A stretch of 64,000 nt of DNA from Solea solea (GCF_958295425.1 NC_081139.1:23418888-23482887), one strand, 5' to 3'; positions 10,301 through 20,090 are shown, counted from the stretch's first letter. The notes: generated by a model not told the origin, from the letters alone. Numbers and translations are program-made.

Positions 10301-13300
10301 AAACTTATGTTCATCTCTCAGTAGCTGTACATTTTTATTTTTGACATTTGTTGATAGTGCTTCAAGTTAAAATGCACAAAATACATTAACATTTAATTAA
10401 ATTAAAGAATAAAAACACTAAAACATGAGCAAGACCTGCCATAGAAAAAATAAAAACTAGAGTCAAATCTGGAAATGCAAAGTGGTGACTGATAAAAGTA
10501 CATTTCGTTTAGTTAAGTGGACTCCGCAGATCGACGTAATTGTTGTTGTCGTTCGAGTCGCGCTGTGAGTGACAGATACTTTGAAACAGATCTGTAAACA
10601 TCAGTTTAGAATCGCATTCGAAACGACCTGTGGTTTGTGTCAGCTTTGGAAAAATTGGATCTCATGTGTATTTTAGCTGTCCAGATTGACATAAAATCAA
10701 GCTAGATCTGGATATGCTTTAAAAGTCAGATTTGGGATTCAGTCTGAAGAAGGCCTAACCTTTCGGCTGAGAATCTGAAACAGTTTACAGGCCTTTGTCA
10801 GAGAATGTCAAAGTACGAACAGGGTTGTATGTGGATATAAGATCCTCAATTTACTGAGGATCTAGATAGTTTAGTGCTTTTTAAGGAGATAAAAGAACCT
10901 TGAACTTAATTCTAGAACAATAGAATTGTGGAATCCAGGGTAAAAAGGCTTAAACCTTGGGTTCTATCCTGTTTACTCTGGTTAAAATTCTGTACTCTTT
11001 GTCCACCCTCATCTCTAGAGAAGCCTCCCAGCTTTGCGGCAGCTCACTCCAGACTCGGCAGCTTTCATCCAGCAGAGTCAACACCCCCAGCCGACCCAAA
11101 CCCCGGTGTCCTCCACCTCACCGACCCTCACACCGACCACAGTAGTCCTAGGCAGCCCTACCCCTCGTCTCACTGCCCCTATTAACAGACCGCCGCTCCA
11201 TCCAGGCATCAGCAGGCCAGGACAGACCCCCTCATTGGTAAACCACAAATTTGATTTGCATCAAATCACAACATACATTATCTCAAGGAACTTGACGTCA
11301 GGGGAGAGGGGGAAAAAAACTGTCAAAAACAGACTCGAACATGTGCATCCATCTTATCTGCCTTGGCCGGTTGGGGTGAAAGGAAAAAAATGCCACTGAT
11401 TTAAATTTTAATCCTAAAATATGACAATACTGCTACTAATAATGGTAAAAACCTTGTAACTGGATCTGGATCCTGCAGCCCTGAAGCCACAAGTACCTGC
11501 AGAATGAGGACAGAGAGGTTATTAATAATTAGAATTATAAAAATAATCCTTTGCGTTTCAATAGGGTTCTACGCACCTTGTGCCCGAACACTAATAATAA
11601 CAATAATAGCAGAACCAGGCCTGGATTTGGATCTTGCAGCCCTGGAGCCACAGGTACCTGCAGACTGAGGACACCTGTCAAATCATAGTCATCTCCATAC
11701 AAAAAGATTGAGGGAGTGAGAAAGTGAGTGCTCAGTACTCCACAGTTCCCCCCAGCAGTCTTGGCCTATAGCAGCAAAACTAAGGGATAGTTATGGTTCC
11801 CCTGAGCCAGCCCTAACTATATAAGTTGCACAACGAAACATCAGGTATACAAATCACCATAATAATAAGAACATCATTATTTGACACCTTCTCAGGTTCT
11901 CCAGCCTCAGCAGCAGAGAGCAATGCTGAGACCTCAGGCAACTTCACCGTCAACCCCCATGGTGACTCTCAGGAATCAGGCCCCTGGCCGCATCCTGACG
12001 GGGCAGCAGCAAGTCCAGCTTAAAGAGCTGCAACCAGGTGAGAATGTGAATATAAAAGTACCCCCTTTCGGTGCTTGTGGATGTCTTTGCAGTATTTATT
12101 ATGGTTTGTGCGTCTCTTACAGTTCCTGTGAGGCCAGACATGCCATCTGTCTCGACACAAGCCGCTGCTGCAGCCTTGACTCAAGCTAACAGGAACAAGC
12201 TGAAAGAGGCTGGTGGCACTTTCAAGTAAGAACTAAAAAGGACACAGTTCAAAGTCAGTTTCATGTAAATTCATATATTGTTTATCACATCAAGCTGGAA
12301 AATGTAGATAAATTCTCCTATTTTCTTGCACACCTTTTTCTTTATTACGGATGCTTATAAACCTCCAAAACATTCCATAATGGGTAGAGAGTGTTCCCTT
12401 TTTCCTTCCTTTTTAAATTTATGATTATGTAGTTATTAGTTTAGTTATTATTACCACATATTTTTGAGAGACATTATGCTTCAGGCTATAGTGTGTTCAA
12501 AGTCTGTGTGCCTGCATACATGTACTCTTTAAAAGAGCAATAAGACCTTATTTTCTCCTTGTTTCAATCGGACATGCATTAAGAGTATCGTTTATTGACT
12601 TGGCTGCTTTCCTCCTTCTTTATTCACAGAGATGACGATGACATCAATGACGTGGCCTCCATGGCAGGAGTGAACCTGTCAGAGGAGAGTGCCAATATTC
12701 TAGCAACCAATTCTGGACTAGTGGGAGTGGTAACTCATTCCTGTAAGGATGAGGCTTTCATATCCTGTGCCCTGCTGCAAAGGAGAATGCTGAATATAGG
12801 TGAGATTATATTGATTGATTACATGCTTTAGTGATCATTTTATCTTTTTATTTATTTATTTATTTCAGTCAAATATTCAGCCTTTACCAAAAACCTTCTT
12901 TACCTTCTCCAGCAAGGAAGTATGGTGTGACTGACCTGGGTGTGGACGTGGTGAATTACGTCTCCTATGCTACTCAGCAGCGACTCCAGAACCTGCTAGA
13001 AAAAGTTTCCCAAGTGGCCCAGCAGAAAAATATCAACTTTAAGGTTTGTTCATAGCTACACTACACTACACTACAGTAATGCGGCCTCTTCCCTCTTGTT
13101 TTAGAGTTGACAATAACCAGATCATTAATGCCATGTTGCAAAACCTGCATCTTTTCAGTCATACTATGATTTTGTAATATAACACAATGTTCAAAAACTC
13201 TGTCTTTGAAACAACTACTGTTTTTGTAATATTACTTCATCTGGATGAATGTGAACATCTGGAAAAGCTCATGGGTATTTACTAAATTAATTACAAATAA

Positions 13301-16300
13301 ACCATTAAGCATGCATTTCAAATTATTGCAAGAATTATTGAATGCGAATTTCAATCATTTTAGGATCATTGTGATATGAAATGTTAACAATAGTAACGCT
13401 ATGACACTAAAATCATTATATCCTGGTTTTAAAGGCTGTCACATTGATAATCATGATATTTATTCATACAATAAATATTATGAATTAACTATTGTATATT
13501 GATAAAAAAGAAATACATGGAATCGACTAAAGTATATTTAAAAAGTCCCTTAATGACACTTCTTCTTCCTAATTATTTGTGTTACAGCAGAATTTGACCA
13601 TGTTTTTAGGCAATTTCTTTCAAATAATACAGATCATTAACAGTAGTGTATTTACAGTATTTCCTTTGAGAAGCACAAACATCTCAAAATAAAACTTTAA
13701 TGAGCTTTACACCCTGATATATCTTATATAAAAATATTGAAAACATTTTTTATAACCCATATTGCTTACATATATATGTAAGCCTTGACATAAATATTGA
13801 TTTCATTTATATTGTCATATACTGTATATCGATATTGCAGTAATGTTTCTACCATTCTCTCCTGGCAGGACGACAACCACGATCAGAGCAGTGACGTTCG
13901 GGCTCAGCTCAAGTTCTTCGAGCAGCTCGACCAGTTAGAGAAACAGCGGAAGGAGGAGCAGGAGAGAGAGATTCTCCTGAAGGCAGCTAAGGTACAGTAT
14001 CACAAACATCTGATAGATCATTAGAGCATTGTTGGAGTGACAATACCTGGCCTTAAACAGTACTTTTATTTTCCTCACAAATATATACCTTTAGCACAAG
14101 CGTCTCAATTATTTATCAGTTATTTATTTAAAGAAAAAAGAAAGAAAGAGATGAAATCAAGGCCATTGCACCTATAATAGCCAGTGTGAAGTGAATGCTG
14201 GTTTGTTTAGCTCACAAAAGCACAAACAGGATTTGAATAAATCATGTCATTATAAAACAAGTTAACATGGTGGATATGTGTTTATTTAATATTATAAAGT
14301 CTGATTACAGTGTGTGTGAGTGTGGATGAAGACTTAACATGCTTTGGTCTTCACTCGTTCATTTATTCTGTGTTTGGTCCTGCAGTCTCGAGCTCGGCAG
14401 GAGGACCCAGAGCAGCTTCGTCTGAAACAGAAAGCAAAAGAGGTAAGCTAAGAGTTGTGAGGAGACAGGCTGCCTGCCTGTCATTGTTGCTGTATGTTTA
14501 AGCTCCATATGCTTCACTTCCTTGTTTCCATGTGCTCGTTGTCCAGATGCAGCAGCAGGAGCTGGCTCAGATGAGACAGAGGGAGGCCAACCTGACGGCA
14601 CTGGCAGCCATCGGCCCTAGGAAGAAGAGGAGAATTTTGGACTCTCCATCCTCCTCTTCTGCAGCTGAGGTAAAGATAATGACACAGTGTTGTAAATCCT
14701 GAGACAACCATCGAGTATAGAGCTCTGGTTACTGTTTAGTTCATGCAGCACAGAACTAAAACAACTCCATTTTGGCAGGAAGTCAAGCTGTTCACATCTA
14801 TAGATGTGAACACCTGGCAGCATATACTCCACCAGGCAATACAGTACATAAGACAACATGTCTCTTTGAGGGCGCGATTTAGAGCTGCAACTAACGATTT
14901 TTTCCATAATGGATTAATTTGTCGATTATTTTCAGGATTAATAGAGTAATCGTTTGGTACGTAAAATGTCAGAAAACGTTAAAAAAACGTTGATCAGTGT
15001 TTGTAAATGTATGATGTTCTCGAATGTCTTGTTTTGTCCACAAACCAAAATGATTCACCTTTAATGATTTCTTTGTAATATGGAGCAAAGAAACAATTTA
15101 AGAAGCTGAAACAATCAGAAATCTTGTCTTAACAATGAAAAAAGCTTCAAACTGATTAATCGATTATCAAAATAGTTGACGATTATTTTAGTAATGGATT
15201 TAGAATCGATTAATCGAGTAATTGTTTCAGCTCTTGCTGTATTCGTAAGATGATGGATAGCCCAGGGACACAAAGACAGTCAGGCACAAGCAAACAGGAG
15301 ATCATTTTACCAAATCACCAAACATCCCAAAGAAGAGAAGCATATCCAATCGAGCTTGATTTTATGTCAGTCTGAACTCTGGACAGCTAAAAAACACCAA
15401 AGATGATTGAATCTACACAAAGGGGTGGTTTCAAATGAGATTCTAAAAACATTTTTTACAGATCCGTTTCAATCTCAGTCAACTTCTTGGTCGCTCAGAT
15501 AGGATTTCAAAGTGTCTTCTTTGTCACTCACAGCTAGACTCGAATGACATCTACAACAATGACGTCGATCCGTAGAGAGACAGTTTGTGCCGCGGCTCCA
15601 CAAAACCATTTGGGACAGAAACAGGCACAGATTTCTGTTGAGACTACTTGTTTTTGTGGGGCGTGGCCTTTAACTATAGACATCCATGTGAAAGACTAGA
15701 CTATGTCACTATGGACACATGTAGATCTGATCACTTGCAATATATAATGTGAACAGTTGGTCAGGAAGATCAGATCGTTTCGAATATGTTTTACAAATCC
15801 GATTTGCTTCTGTGATAATCACATAGCGATACATCACGATATCTGTCTAACTGAAGTAAACAAAACATCCGTGAAAAGTGTAGAGTGTAAGGAGACATCA
15901 AGTAGTGATGCCTGGTGAGTGAAACTGGCAGGGACTCTTTGCTTTAAAGTGCCTTCATTTGTTAATTAAAATATCAATATTCAATTAATATATCATATCA
16001 ATTATCGTTGCATGAAAGGATGACAGTATATCACCAAATCGATACTTTGACCCACCCCTTTTATTATGATTACTATTATTTTAAATGCTTTTATTGCAAT
16101 GTCTAAGCGTTCTCCACATTAAGATGAGAGAAAATTTGAAGATGTCAAGTTACTGCAGGTGGGGATACATCATATAATAACTGTCAGGATCTACAAAGTA
16201 TTGCTTGATCTCTATGGATTTTAAAGTGTGTCATGAATTATCACAGTGTGGAAAATGGCACTGTCACCATTCATTTGTGCAGAAGCTTTTCCTGCCAGTA

Positions 16301-18909
16301 ATTTGGTATTAAAAAAAACTGAGCCCCATAACATTTGCTTTTTAGGTTCCTATCAGAGGTTGAAAGTAATTAAGTGCATTTAGTAAATTTTTTTGTAAAG
16401 TTTTTAAAGTAGGTTCTTAATTACGAAGCTTAATTACTTCCTAAAAAATAATTAAAAAAAACAAGCTTGAGTGAATTTTTAATGACCCGTAACTGCTCCT
16501 CCCATCAGTTGGATTTTATTGTACTGAAAACATTTGCATATTGTACTTTAAGTACTTTAAAGTAAAAAACTTTATTTATGGACCCACTGATGATAAACTA
16601 ATATGAAACTCTTGACCCAGTCCACAACATTTATCGTAAAAAAAAGCAAATGTAATGTAATGCCTGTTTTACAGCCATTTCCGCAGTGCCTAATTTTATT
16701 TCAAATCGGTAAATCCAAGATACATGTTTGATAAATGATTTGCAACCTAATTTTAGGTCCATAAGCTCTTGGTCAGTGTGAAAATTGCAGTTGTGCACCC
16801 CAGTCTTTGGGAATGGCTGCTGTAGAGAGCACCACTTTACTCAACCTGATTAGCTTCAGATGAACTCAGACTCGAGAGCCTCTTATGAGTCACACTTCAT
16901 CAAAAGACTCTAAAGTAAAAGTGGAAGCAGTTACATCACAAGGTTACATGTAAAAATCTATATTTTGTAATATAATCCGCTGCTCATAGTAGACGCGAGA
17001 ACCCCGACAGCTCACGCGGCCGTGACAGACGCCTGTCATCAGTCATCTGTAATGAGGCTTTTTATTAGTGCAGGCAGAGCACTGGGCTCTGGTAAACTGT
17101 CACATGACTAATGAGTTATCACTGATCAAATTTAAACAAGTCACATCCAATCACTATGAGACGGCAGTCTTTAGAATGCGACATCTTATCATCATGTTGT
17201 CTCCACACATCACTGGTACTGGTCAGAGTTTTCTTTTCACCATGTGTTTGGGTTCTGCTCCATTAACACTCCTGTCTGGAGGCTTCATTCACACAATCTC
17301 TGAAAATGTTCAAGTAAAATTCATCCATTATTACCTAACTATTACTCATCTGGAGGATGAAGTGGTAGAAGATGGATGGATATTATATTAGGCGAGGATG
17401 TGAGCACACATGACACCGATCCTGAAGTCTCTGCCTTTGAGCTTCACAGTCGATTTTACAGTCCCTTTTTCTGGTTTTTAAAGCTCTTAATGGTCTTGGG
17501 CCCTCTCATTTATCCATTTCCTTTTACCCTATAAACCTTCTAGAACCCTCAGGTCTTCTGGTTCTGGTGTTTTAATCATTCCAAGAGTAAGAAATTAACA
17601 CTCACAGTGCTTTTAGCAGCTTTTTTGTGGAACAGCCTCCTTGACAACCACCAGAGGGCAGCACAGAGTGATCTTTATTAATGACAATATTGATTACTTA
17701 TTTTATATTCTCATATTTGTCTTTTTTATTTTCCTAGCATTTTTTTTAATTTCATTCGATGTTCTCTGTTACTGTAGATCAGGGGTGTCAAACGTAGGGC
17801 CTGTGGGCCAGAACTGGCCCGCCAGAGGATCCAATCCGGCCCACATGATGAATTTGTTAAAATCTTTATGTGAAATACTATATTTTTCACTTCCAGATAC
17901 CTGTGACTAAATGTTTGTGCCTTTATAGATCCAGTGTGACGTGGAAACTTGGGCTGCAACTAACGTTTATTTTCATAATTGATTAATCTGTCGATTATTT
18001 TCTCGATTCATCGAGTAATCCATCGTTTGGTCCAGTGTTCCTTAAACACACGATGTTCTCAAATGTCTCGTCCAAACCAAAAATGAGAATGATTTCTGAA
18101 ACATTTAAGAAGATCAGAAAACTTACTTTAATTCCATAAAAACACTCAGACCGATTAATCGATTATCAAAATAGTTGACGATTCATTTCAGCCCGAGTGT
18201 AAACGGTAAATTTAGGCATAATATTGTTGAAGTTGCACTTGTTTTTCTCAAGAAATGTCCCGTTTTATAAAAAGATACTTCACTAAATGTAAAACAAAGG
18301 AGTTCTTGTTGTTCATAGGTTATTATGCTATTATTTTACTGGTCCGGCCCACTTGAGATCAAATTGTGCCGTTTGTGGCCTCTGAACTAAAATGAGTGTG
18401 ACACCCCTGCTCTAGGTTTTGACTGTTTTTGAAGATAATTATTAGTTACAGCCCTAGAATAGATGGTGCTCTAAACTAGTGTTTCAGATGTTGCCCGGCT
18501 ACAACCTCATTTAAATGAATGGGTAATTATCAGGCTCTTGCAGAGCTTGATGACAACATCTAAAACATGCAGGGCAGGGGTCCCTGACGGCCAGGATTGG
18601 GAAACACTGCTCTAAACAATGCACACACTAATCCACTCGACTGGTCATTCTTATTTGAATGTGTAAAATATAAAACATAATGGATATAACCGGTTCCTTT
18701 TTTCATTCTATTTCAATCCCCATCCCATCTCTCTCACCCTGCAGGGATCGGGAACAGGTCCCTCTTTGTCCGGCGGAGCCGCTTCATCGGGCTCCAGACC
18801 CACACGGCAGCGCATCACACGCGTCAATCTCAGGGACCTGCTCTTCTGTTTGGAGAACGAGAGATTTACCAGCCGCTCTCATTTCCTCTACAAGGGCTTT
18901 CTCAAATAG
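3635..18909 (+). CDS. taf4a: taf4a, TFIID subunit TAF4, 15 coding exons
   Basis: TAF4 is a core TFIID subunit. It pairs with TAF12 through a histone fold and contacts activators through its TAFH (NHR1) domain in RNA polymerase II initiation. Coding exons: 3635-4319, 5594-5733, 6813-6926, 8792-8881, 9971-10093, 10205-10294, 11019-11237, 11896-12037, 12123-12225, 12630-12799, 12913-13043, 13869-13991, 14386-14442, 14547-14669, 18745-18909. Phases join to 824 codons plus TAG. Domains: Ser/Ala/Gln-rich N-terminus 1-340, TAFH about 344-440, Gln/Pro-rich linker to about 565, histone fold and conserved C-terminal domain about 569-822. DDDDINDVASMAGVNLSEES and the KKYG-type and C-terminal residues match TAF4 better than TAF4B. 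Human TAF4 has about 1,085 residues; the difference is in the N-terminus. ATG 3635 follows an in-frame TAA at 3611. Confidence 0.93.
4320..5593 (+). other. taf4a: taf4a intron 1
   Basis: AT-rich. It holds a TA/TTTA-rich simple tract at about 4,457-4,562, short CAACT repeats at 4,567-4,585 and a (CATA)n tract near 4,835-4,851. No terminal-repeat element was recognised. Confidence 0.75.
5594..5733 (+). CDS. taf4a: taf4a exon 2
   Basis: Starts after TTCAG and completes Gly. It reads MVLVRSESGQLLMIPQQALA, followed by MQAQAQ, nearly identical to mammalian TAF4. Donor CAG followed by GTAAGG, ending in phase 0. Confidence 0.95.
5734..6812 (+). other. taf4a: taf4a intron 2
   Basis: About 1.08 kb of mostly unique-looking sequence. 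I see no repeat with clear ends and no additional exon. Confidence 0.75.
6813..6926 (+). CDS. taf4a: taf4a exon 3
   Basis: 38 codons, starting SPGNISRQVAPSTIIRQ and ending LHRPPILQ; compare PIIARQVTPTTIIKQ in mammals. Acceptor with a strong pyrimidine tract (TTCTCTCTCAG); donor CAG followed by GTAGAT. Confidence 0.92.
7060..7390 (+). mobile_element. hAT-type MITE fragments, family 1 (taf4a intron 3)
   Basis: Two copies of the internal motif lie side by side: CTACAGTTCGGCACTGTTCGG at 7,073 and CTACAGTTCGGTGCTGTTCGG at 7,241. The first is followed by GTGCTGTCCCTAAATACACC, which matches the copy at 33.3 kb. It ends at GTGGAAATACGCCATTAGAG. The arrangement suggests a rearranged or internally duplicated copy. 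Confidence 0.7.
7610..7810 (-). repeat. fish LINE/SINE-tail repeat, reverse orientation
   Basis: On the minus strand: CCTCCCACAGTCCATAAACATTC, GCCTGTAGGTGTG and TCTGCCCTGCGATGGAATGA. This is the common fish tail sequence also seen at about 24.4, 46.2 and 58.6 kb. It contains a (CA)n tract at about 7,698-7,714. Confidence 0.7.
7920..8185 (+). mobile_element. LINE remnant (Rex1/CR1-like ORF2 C-terminus and tail)
   Basis: The plus strand reads SRAFRRSPPSSGIPSLL, then ETDSLPHFKSKLKTHLFR. This follows the pattern of the C-terminal end of fish Rex/CR1-type LINE polymerases (RAF..A...WNSLP...FK..LKT.LF). An AATAAA-containing tail follows. It is a truncated relic inside taf4a intron 3. Confidence 0.65.
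8792..8881 (+). CDS. taf4a: taf4a exon 4
   Basis: 30 Thr/Ser-rich codons (SSVGAPVPGMTPRTASQ ... VTVSK), joining in phase 0 to ETMENVKK of exon 5. Two further in-frame GT sites lie just inside the exon end (at 8867 and 8873), so its 3' border may vary. Confidence 0.88.
8882..9970 (+). other. taf4a: taf4a intron 4
   Basis: About 1.1 kb. A short reversed fragment of the LINE/SINE tail lies at about 9,083-9,120 (CATCCATCCACTGTCTACCAC). The sequence at 9,140-9,370 is less AT-rich, but I find no exon signature in it. Confidence 0.7.
9971..10093 (+). CDS. taf4a: taf4a exon 5, TAFH domain
   Basis: 41 codons starting ETMENVKKCKNFLATLIKLA, the first helix of the TAFH/NHR1 domain, ending RELVKELL. Acceptor TTTCTGACAG; donor CTG followed by GTGAGT. 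Confidence 0.96.
10205..10294 (+). CDS. taf4a: taf4a exon 6, TAFH domain
   Basis: 30 codons, starting EGKLEAEEFTSRLYKELN and ending PYLVPFLK, the middle of TAFH. The acceptor is weak in pyrimidines (TTGTGTTGTAAAAAAAG) but the protein match fixes it. Donor AAG followed by GTGAGA. Confidence 0.96.
10529..10720 (+). repeat. interspersed repeat, left member of an inverted pair
   Basis: Taf4a intron 6. Shared blocks with the reverse complement of 15,337-15,573 include GATCGACGT, ATTCGAGTC/GTTCGAGTC, GCTGTGAGTGACA, ACTTTGAAA, GATCTGTAAA, TAGCTGTCCAGA and TGACATAAAATCAAGC. It is probably a non-autonomous DNA transposon; ends are not resolved. Confidence 0.7.
10740..10950 (+). repeat. LINE-derived repeat fragment
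   Basis: Taf4a intron 6. The blocks TTTAGTGCTTTTTAAGGAG and ACCTTGAACTTAATTCTAGA follow a sequence pattern common in fish LINE-derived repeats. It lies between the inverted-repeat copy and exon 7. Confidence 0.5.
11019..11237 (+). CDS. taf4a: taf4a exon 7, end of TAFH and linker
   Basis: 73 codons. RSLPALRQLTPDSAAFIQQS closes TAFH; the rest is a Pro/Thr/Ser-rich linker. Acceptor CTCATCTCTAG; donor TTG followed by GTAAAC. Confidence 0.94.
11238..11895 (+). other. taf4a: taf4a intron 7
   Basis: About 660 bases. Two related blocks occur, GATCCTGCAGCCCTGAAGCC...GTACCTGCAGA at 11,469 and GATCTTGCAGCCCTGGAGCC...GTACCTGCAGA at 11,630. This is a short direct duplication. No exon was seen. Confidence 0.65.
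11896..12037 (+). CDS. taf4a: taf4a exon 8, linker
   Basis: Gln/Pro-rich linker: VLQPQQQRAMLRPQ, then TPMVTLRNQAPGRILTGQQQ (compare TPMVALRQPHNRIMLTTPQQ in mammals) and VQLKELQP. Ends in phase 1. Donor CCAG followed by GTGAGA. Confidence 0.94.
12123..12225 (+). CDS. taf4a: taf4a exon 9
   Basis: Separated from exon 8 by an intron of only 85 bases. Encodes VPVRPDMPSVS, the Ala-rich TQAAAAL and NRNKLKEAGGTFK. Ends in phase 2 (AA), completed by A of exon 10. Donor TCAA followed by GTAAGA. Confidence 0.94.
12226..12629 (+). other. taf4a: taf4a intron 9
   Basis: About 400 bases of AT-rich sequence with no repeat or RNA gene recognised. Confidence 0.75.
12630..12799 (+). CDS. taf4a: taf4a exon 10, histone fold
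   Basis: DDDDINDVASMAGVNLSEES and the following ANILATN form the first histone-fold helices that pair with TAF12. The exon continues SCKDEAFISCALLQRRMLNI. Ends in phase 1; donor TATAG followed by GTGAGA. Confidence 0.97.
12913..13043 (+). CDS. taf4a: taf4a exon 11
   Basis: Completes Ala, then RKYGVTDLGVDVVNYVSYAT, QQRLQNLLEKVSQVAQQKN and INFK; part of the conserved C-terminal domain. Acceptor CCTTCTCCAG; donor AAG followed by GTTTGT. Confidence 0.95.
13044..13868 (+). other. taf4a: taf4a intron 11
   Basis: About 825 bases, AT-rich, beginning with an ACACT tandem repeat at 13,058-13,074. Nothing else recognised. Confidence 0.75.
13869..13991 (+). CDS. taf4a: taf4a exon 12
   Basis: 41 codons: DDNHDQSSDVRAQLKFFEQL, then a charged helix EKQRKEEQEREILLKAAK. 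Acceptor CTCCTGGCAG; donor AAG followed by GTACAG. Confidence 0.97.
13992..14385 (+). other. taf4a: taf4a intron 12
   Basis: About 390 bases with a short purine run near 14,130-14,150. Nothing else recognised. Confidence 0.75.
14386..14442 (+). CDS. taf4a: taf4a exon 13
   Basis: 19 codons, SRARQEDPEQLRLKQKAKE, almost identical across vertebrate TAF4 proteins. Acceptor GGTCCTGCAG; donor GAG followed by GTAAGC. Confidence 0.97.
14547..14669 (+). CDS. taf4a: taf4a exon 14
   Basis: 41 codons: MQQQELAQMRQREANLTALA, AIGPRKKRR (likely nuclear localisation signal) and a Ser run. Acceptor TTGTCCAG; donor GAG followed by GTAAAG. Confidence 0.97.
14880..15235. mobile_element. AT-rich palindromic repeat (TCGATTA type)
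   Basis: It begins GAGCTGCAACTAACGATTTTT, followed by GTCGATTATTTTCAGGATTAATAG. It ends ATCGATTATCAAAATAGTTGACGATTATTTTAGTAATGG...ATCGATTAATCGAG..ATTGTTTCAGCTCT. The two ends (GAGCTGCAACTAACG and the reverse complement of TTGTTTCAGCTC) are imperfect inverted repeats. A second copy lies at 17,948-18,195. Confidence 0.7.
15337..15573 (-). repeat. interspersed repeat, right member of an inverted pair
   Basis: Reverse-complement partner of 10,529-10,720, with shared blocks over about 200 bases (GCTTGATTTTATGTCA, TCTGGACAGCTA, TTTACAGATC, TTTCAAAGT, TGTCACTCACAGC, GACTCGAATGACA, ACGTCGATC). The two lie in taf4a introns 6 and 14, so they bracket exons 7-14. Confidence 0.7.
17450..17650 (+). mobile_element. 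LINE remnant (ORF2 C-terminal region)
   Basis: The plus strand reads FKALNGLGPSHLS, then LLEPSGLLV and later SFFVEQPP, with stops between. The pattern KALNGLAPSYL...RTLRSS...WNSLP is typical of the C-terminal part of Rex1/CR1-like LINEs in fish. Degenerate. Confidence 0.6.
17779..18413. mobile_element. hAT element with CAGGGGTGTCAAA ends and a nested repeat
   Basis: Left end CAGGGGTGTCAAACG and right end GAGTGTGACACCCCTG are inverted repeats of the hAT type. The 8 bases outside, CTGTAGAT and CTCTAGGT, match at 6 of 8, as expected for an aged hAT target duplication (consensus resembling nTCTAGAn). Shared GGCCCACATGATG/GGCCCACTTGAGATC blocks lie near both ends. It contains the palindromic repeat at 17,948-18,195, presumably a later insertion. 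No transposase ORF. Confidence 0.8.
17948..18195. mobile_element. AT-rich palindromic repeat nested in the hAT element
   Basis: Second copy of the 14,880 family: GGGCTGCAACTAACG at the left, TGTCGATTATTTTCTCGATTC inside, and ATCGATTATCAAAATAGTTGACGATTCATTTCAGCCC at the right. Both ends lie inside the hAT element, which indicates nesting. Confidence 0.7.
18745..18909 (+). CDS. taf4a: taf4a exon 15, C-terminus and stop
   Basis: 54 codons and TAG. A Gly/Ser-rich start, then RPTRQRITRVNLRDLLFCLE, NERFTSRSHFLYK and GFLK, the invariant TAF4 C-terminus. Acceptor CACCCTGCAG. The preceding intron is over 4 kb and full of transposons. Confidence 0.97.
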   Translation, partial: GSGTGPSLSGGAASSGSRPTRQRITRVNLRDLLFCLENERFTSRSHFLYKGFLK

Positions 18910-18933
18910 GCTTGATGTCAGAGAGGGGAGAGA

Positions 18934-18964
<31 letters not shown>

Positions 18965-20090
18965 GAGAGGTAGAAAATGAAGAGTGTGGAGTGAGAGAGA
19001 CTTACCGCTCCCACCGAAGAGAGAGTGTAAGAGACTCTTATATATGAAGAGGACAAGAGCCATGGCAGCAGCAGCTTGGCACATTTTCAGATATTCCTGG
19101 CTACATCTGATGGCCTCTCTACCTCCCTCCTCAAATAATTGCCTATTTTCTTTCAGAGCAGTCGTGAACTGATGCCCCCTTTATTTACCCTGTACAAAAA
19201 AAGAAAAAAAGAATCATATTAAGGGTTTTTTGTATGAACAAATGACTTGTAGAAATATGCACTGCAACACAGTACAGTTTATTTTCAGATTTTTGTATGT
19301 GCAGTAGACTGTAAAGCAATGAAAATCATGTTTTCTTAGACCGCCAACTAATTTTTATTAATGATTTAATCGTCAGATGAATTAGTTTGAGCTCCAAACT
19401 GTATAACCTACTGAGTTGCCTTCCTAACTATAATGAAGCCATATAGCCTACCTGAAACAAAGTAACCCTGCTGTATCTCATCAGGCTCTCTCTGTCCTCT
19501 CCAGTACTTTCTTTAGAGATATTTATTTGCTAAAAACTCAAGCTTAAATTAATGTTTAGCTATTTATTGAAATCACCTCAGATGTTTTTATGTAGCTTAA
19601 ATTCAAGAACACATTTTGTGAAGTGAATAGACTTCAGTGGTGCGTGAGAAGAGGTGTGATCTGTTTTTGTTTTTTAATCATGCTTTTAAGAATCGTTTAA
19701 CGTGTTTATTTCTCAAACTTCAACGTTGTTGTTTTTTAACCTGTCCTGCTAAACCAAACATGCATCTACCTGAGAGTGATTTGTATTTTTGTAGCTGCCC
19801 TCCAACGCACATTTTTACTCTTTTAATAGTGGCTGACATCATCATCATCATCATCATCATCATTTCCTGACCTGCTTCTATTTTTCTGTGCTACCGGGTG
19901 ACCCCTTTAGGTTTTTAGCACCTATTAAGAAACTTAAGAAACTGGAGTTTCTTCCTGTACATTTGTAAATGTTACACCTAAAGTTTTACACACGGTTTTG
20001 TATAGAGTTGAAAATTTACCCACACAGCGCTAAGAAAACAAAACATTTTCTCTATTGAAAGTTTGAATAAATAATGATTTTACAGTACAC
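18910..20090 (+). other. taf4a: taf4a 3' UTR
   Basis: About 1.2 kb from the stop codon to just past the poly(A) signal AATAAA at 20066-20071. It starts with a purine-rich GAGG run (18,915-18,965) and holds a (CAT)n tract at 19,837-19,863. The long leftover ORFs in this stretch overlap the simple-sequence tracts and are not credible genes. Confidence 0.7.
20066..20071 (+). terminator. taf4a: taf4a poly(A) signal
   Basis: AATAAA, the only canonical hexamer I found on the plus strand within about 1.2 kb after the stop codon. Cleavage would fall near 20,085-20,095. No transcript evidence is available. Confidence 0.65.

Larger units (their letters stand above)
14670..18744 (+). other. taf4a: taf4a intron 14, transposon-rich
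   Basis: About 4.1 kb, the longest taf4a intron. It holds two ATCGATTA-type palindromic repeats (14,880-15,235 and 17,948-18,195), the inverted-pair repeat at 15,337-15,573, a LINE remnant at 17,450-17,650 and a hAT element at 17,779-18,413. The stretch 15,800-17,400 is AT-rich with nothing recognised. Confidence 0.75.

Noticed and set aside
17068..17391. 107-codon ORF in taf4a intron 14
   Set aside because: No domain, AT-rich composition, no splice pattern; best explained as chance.
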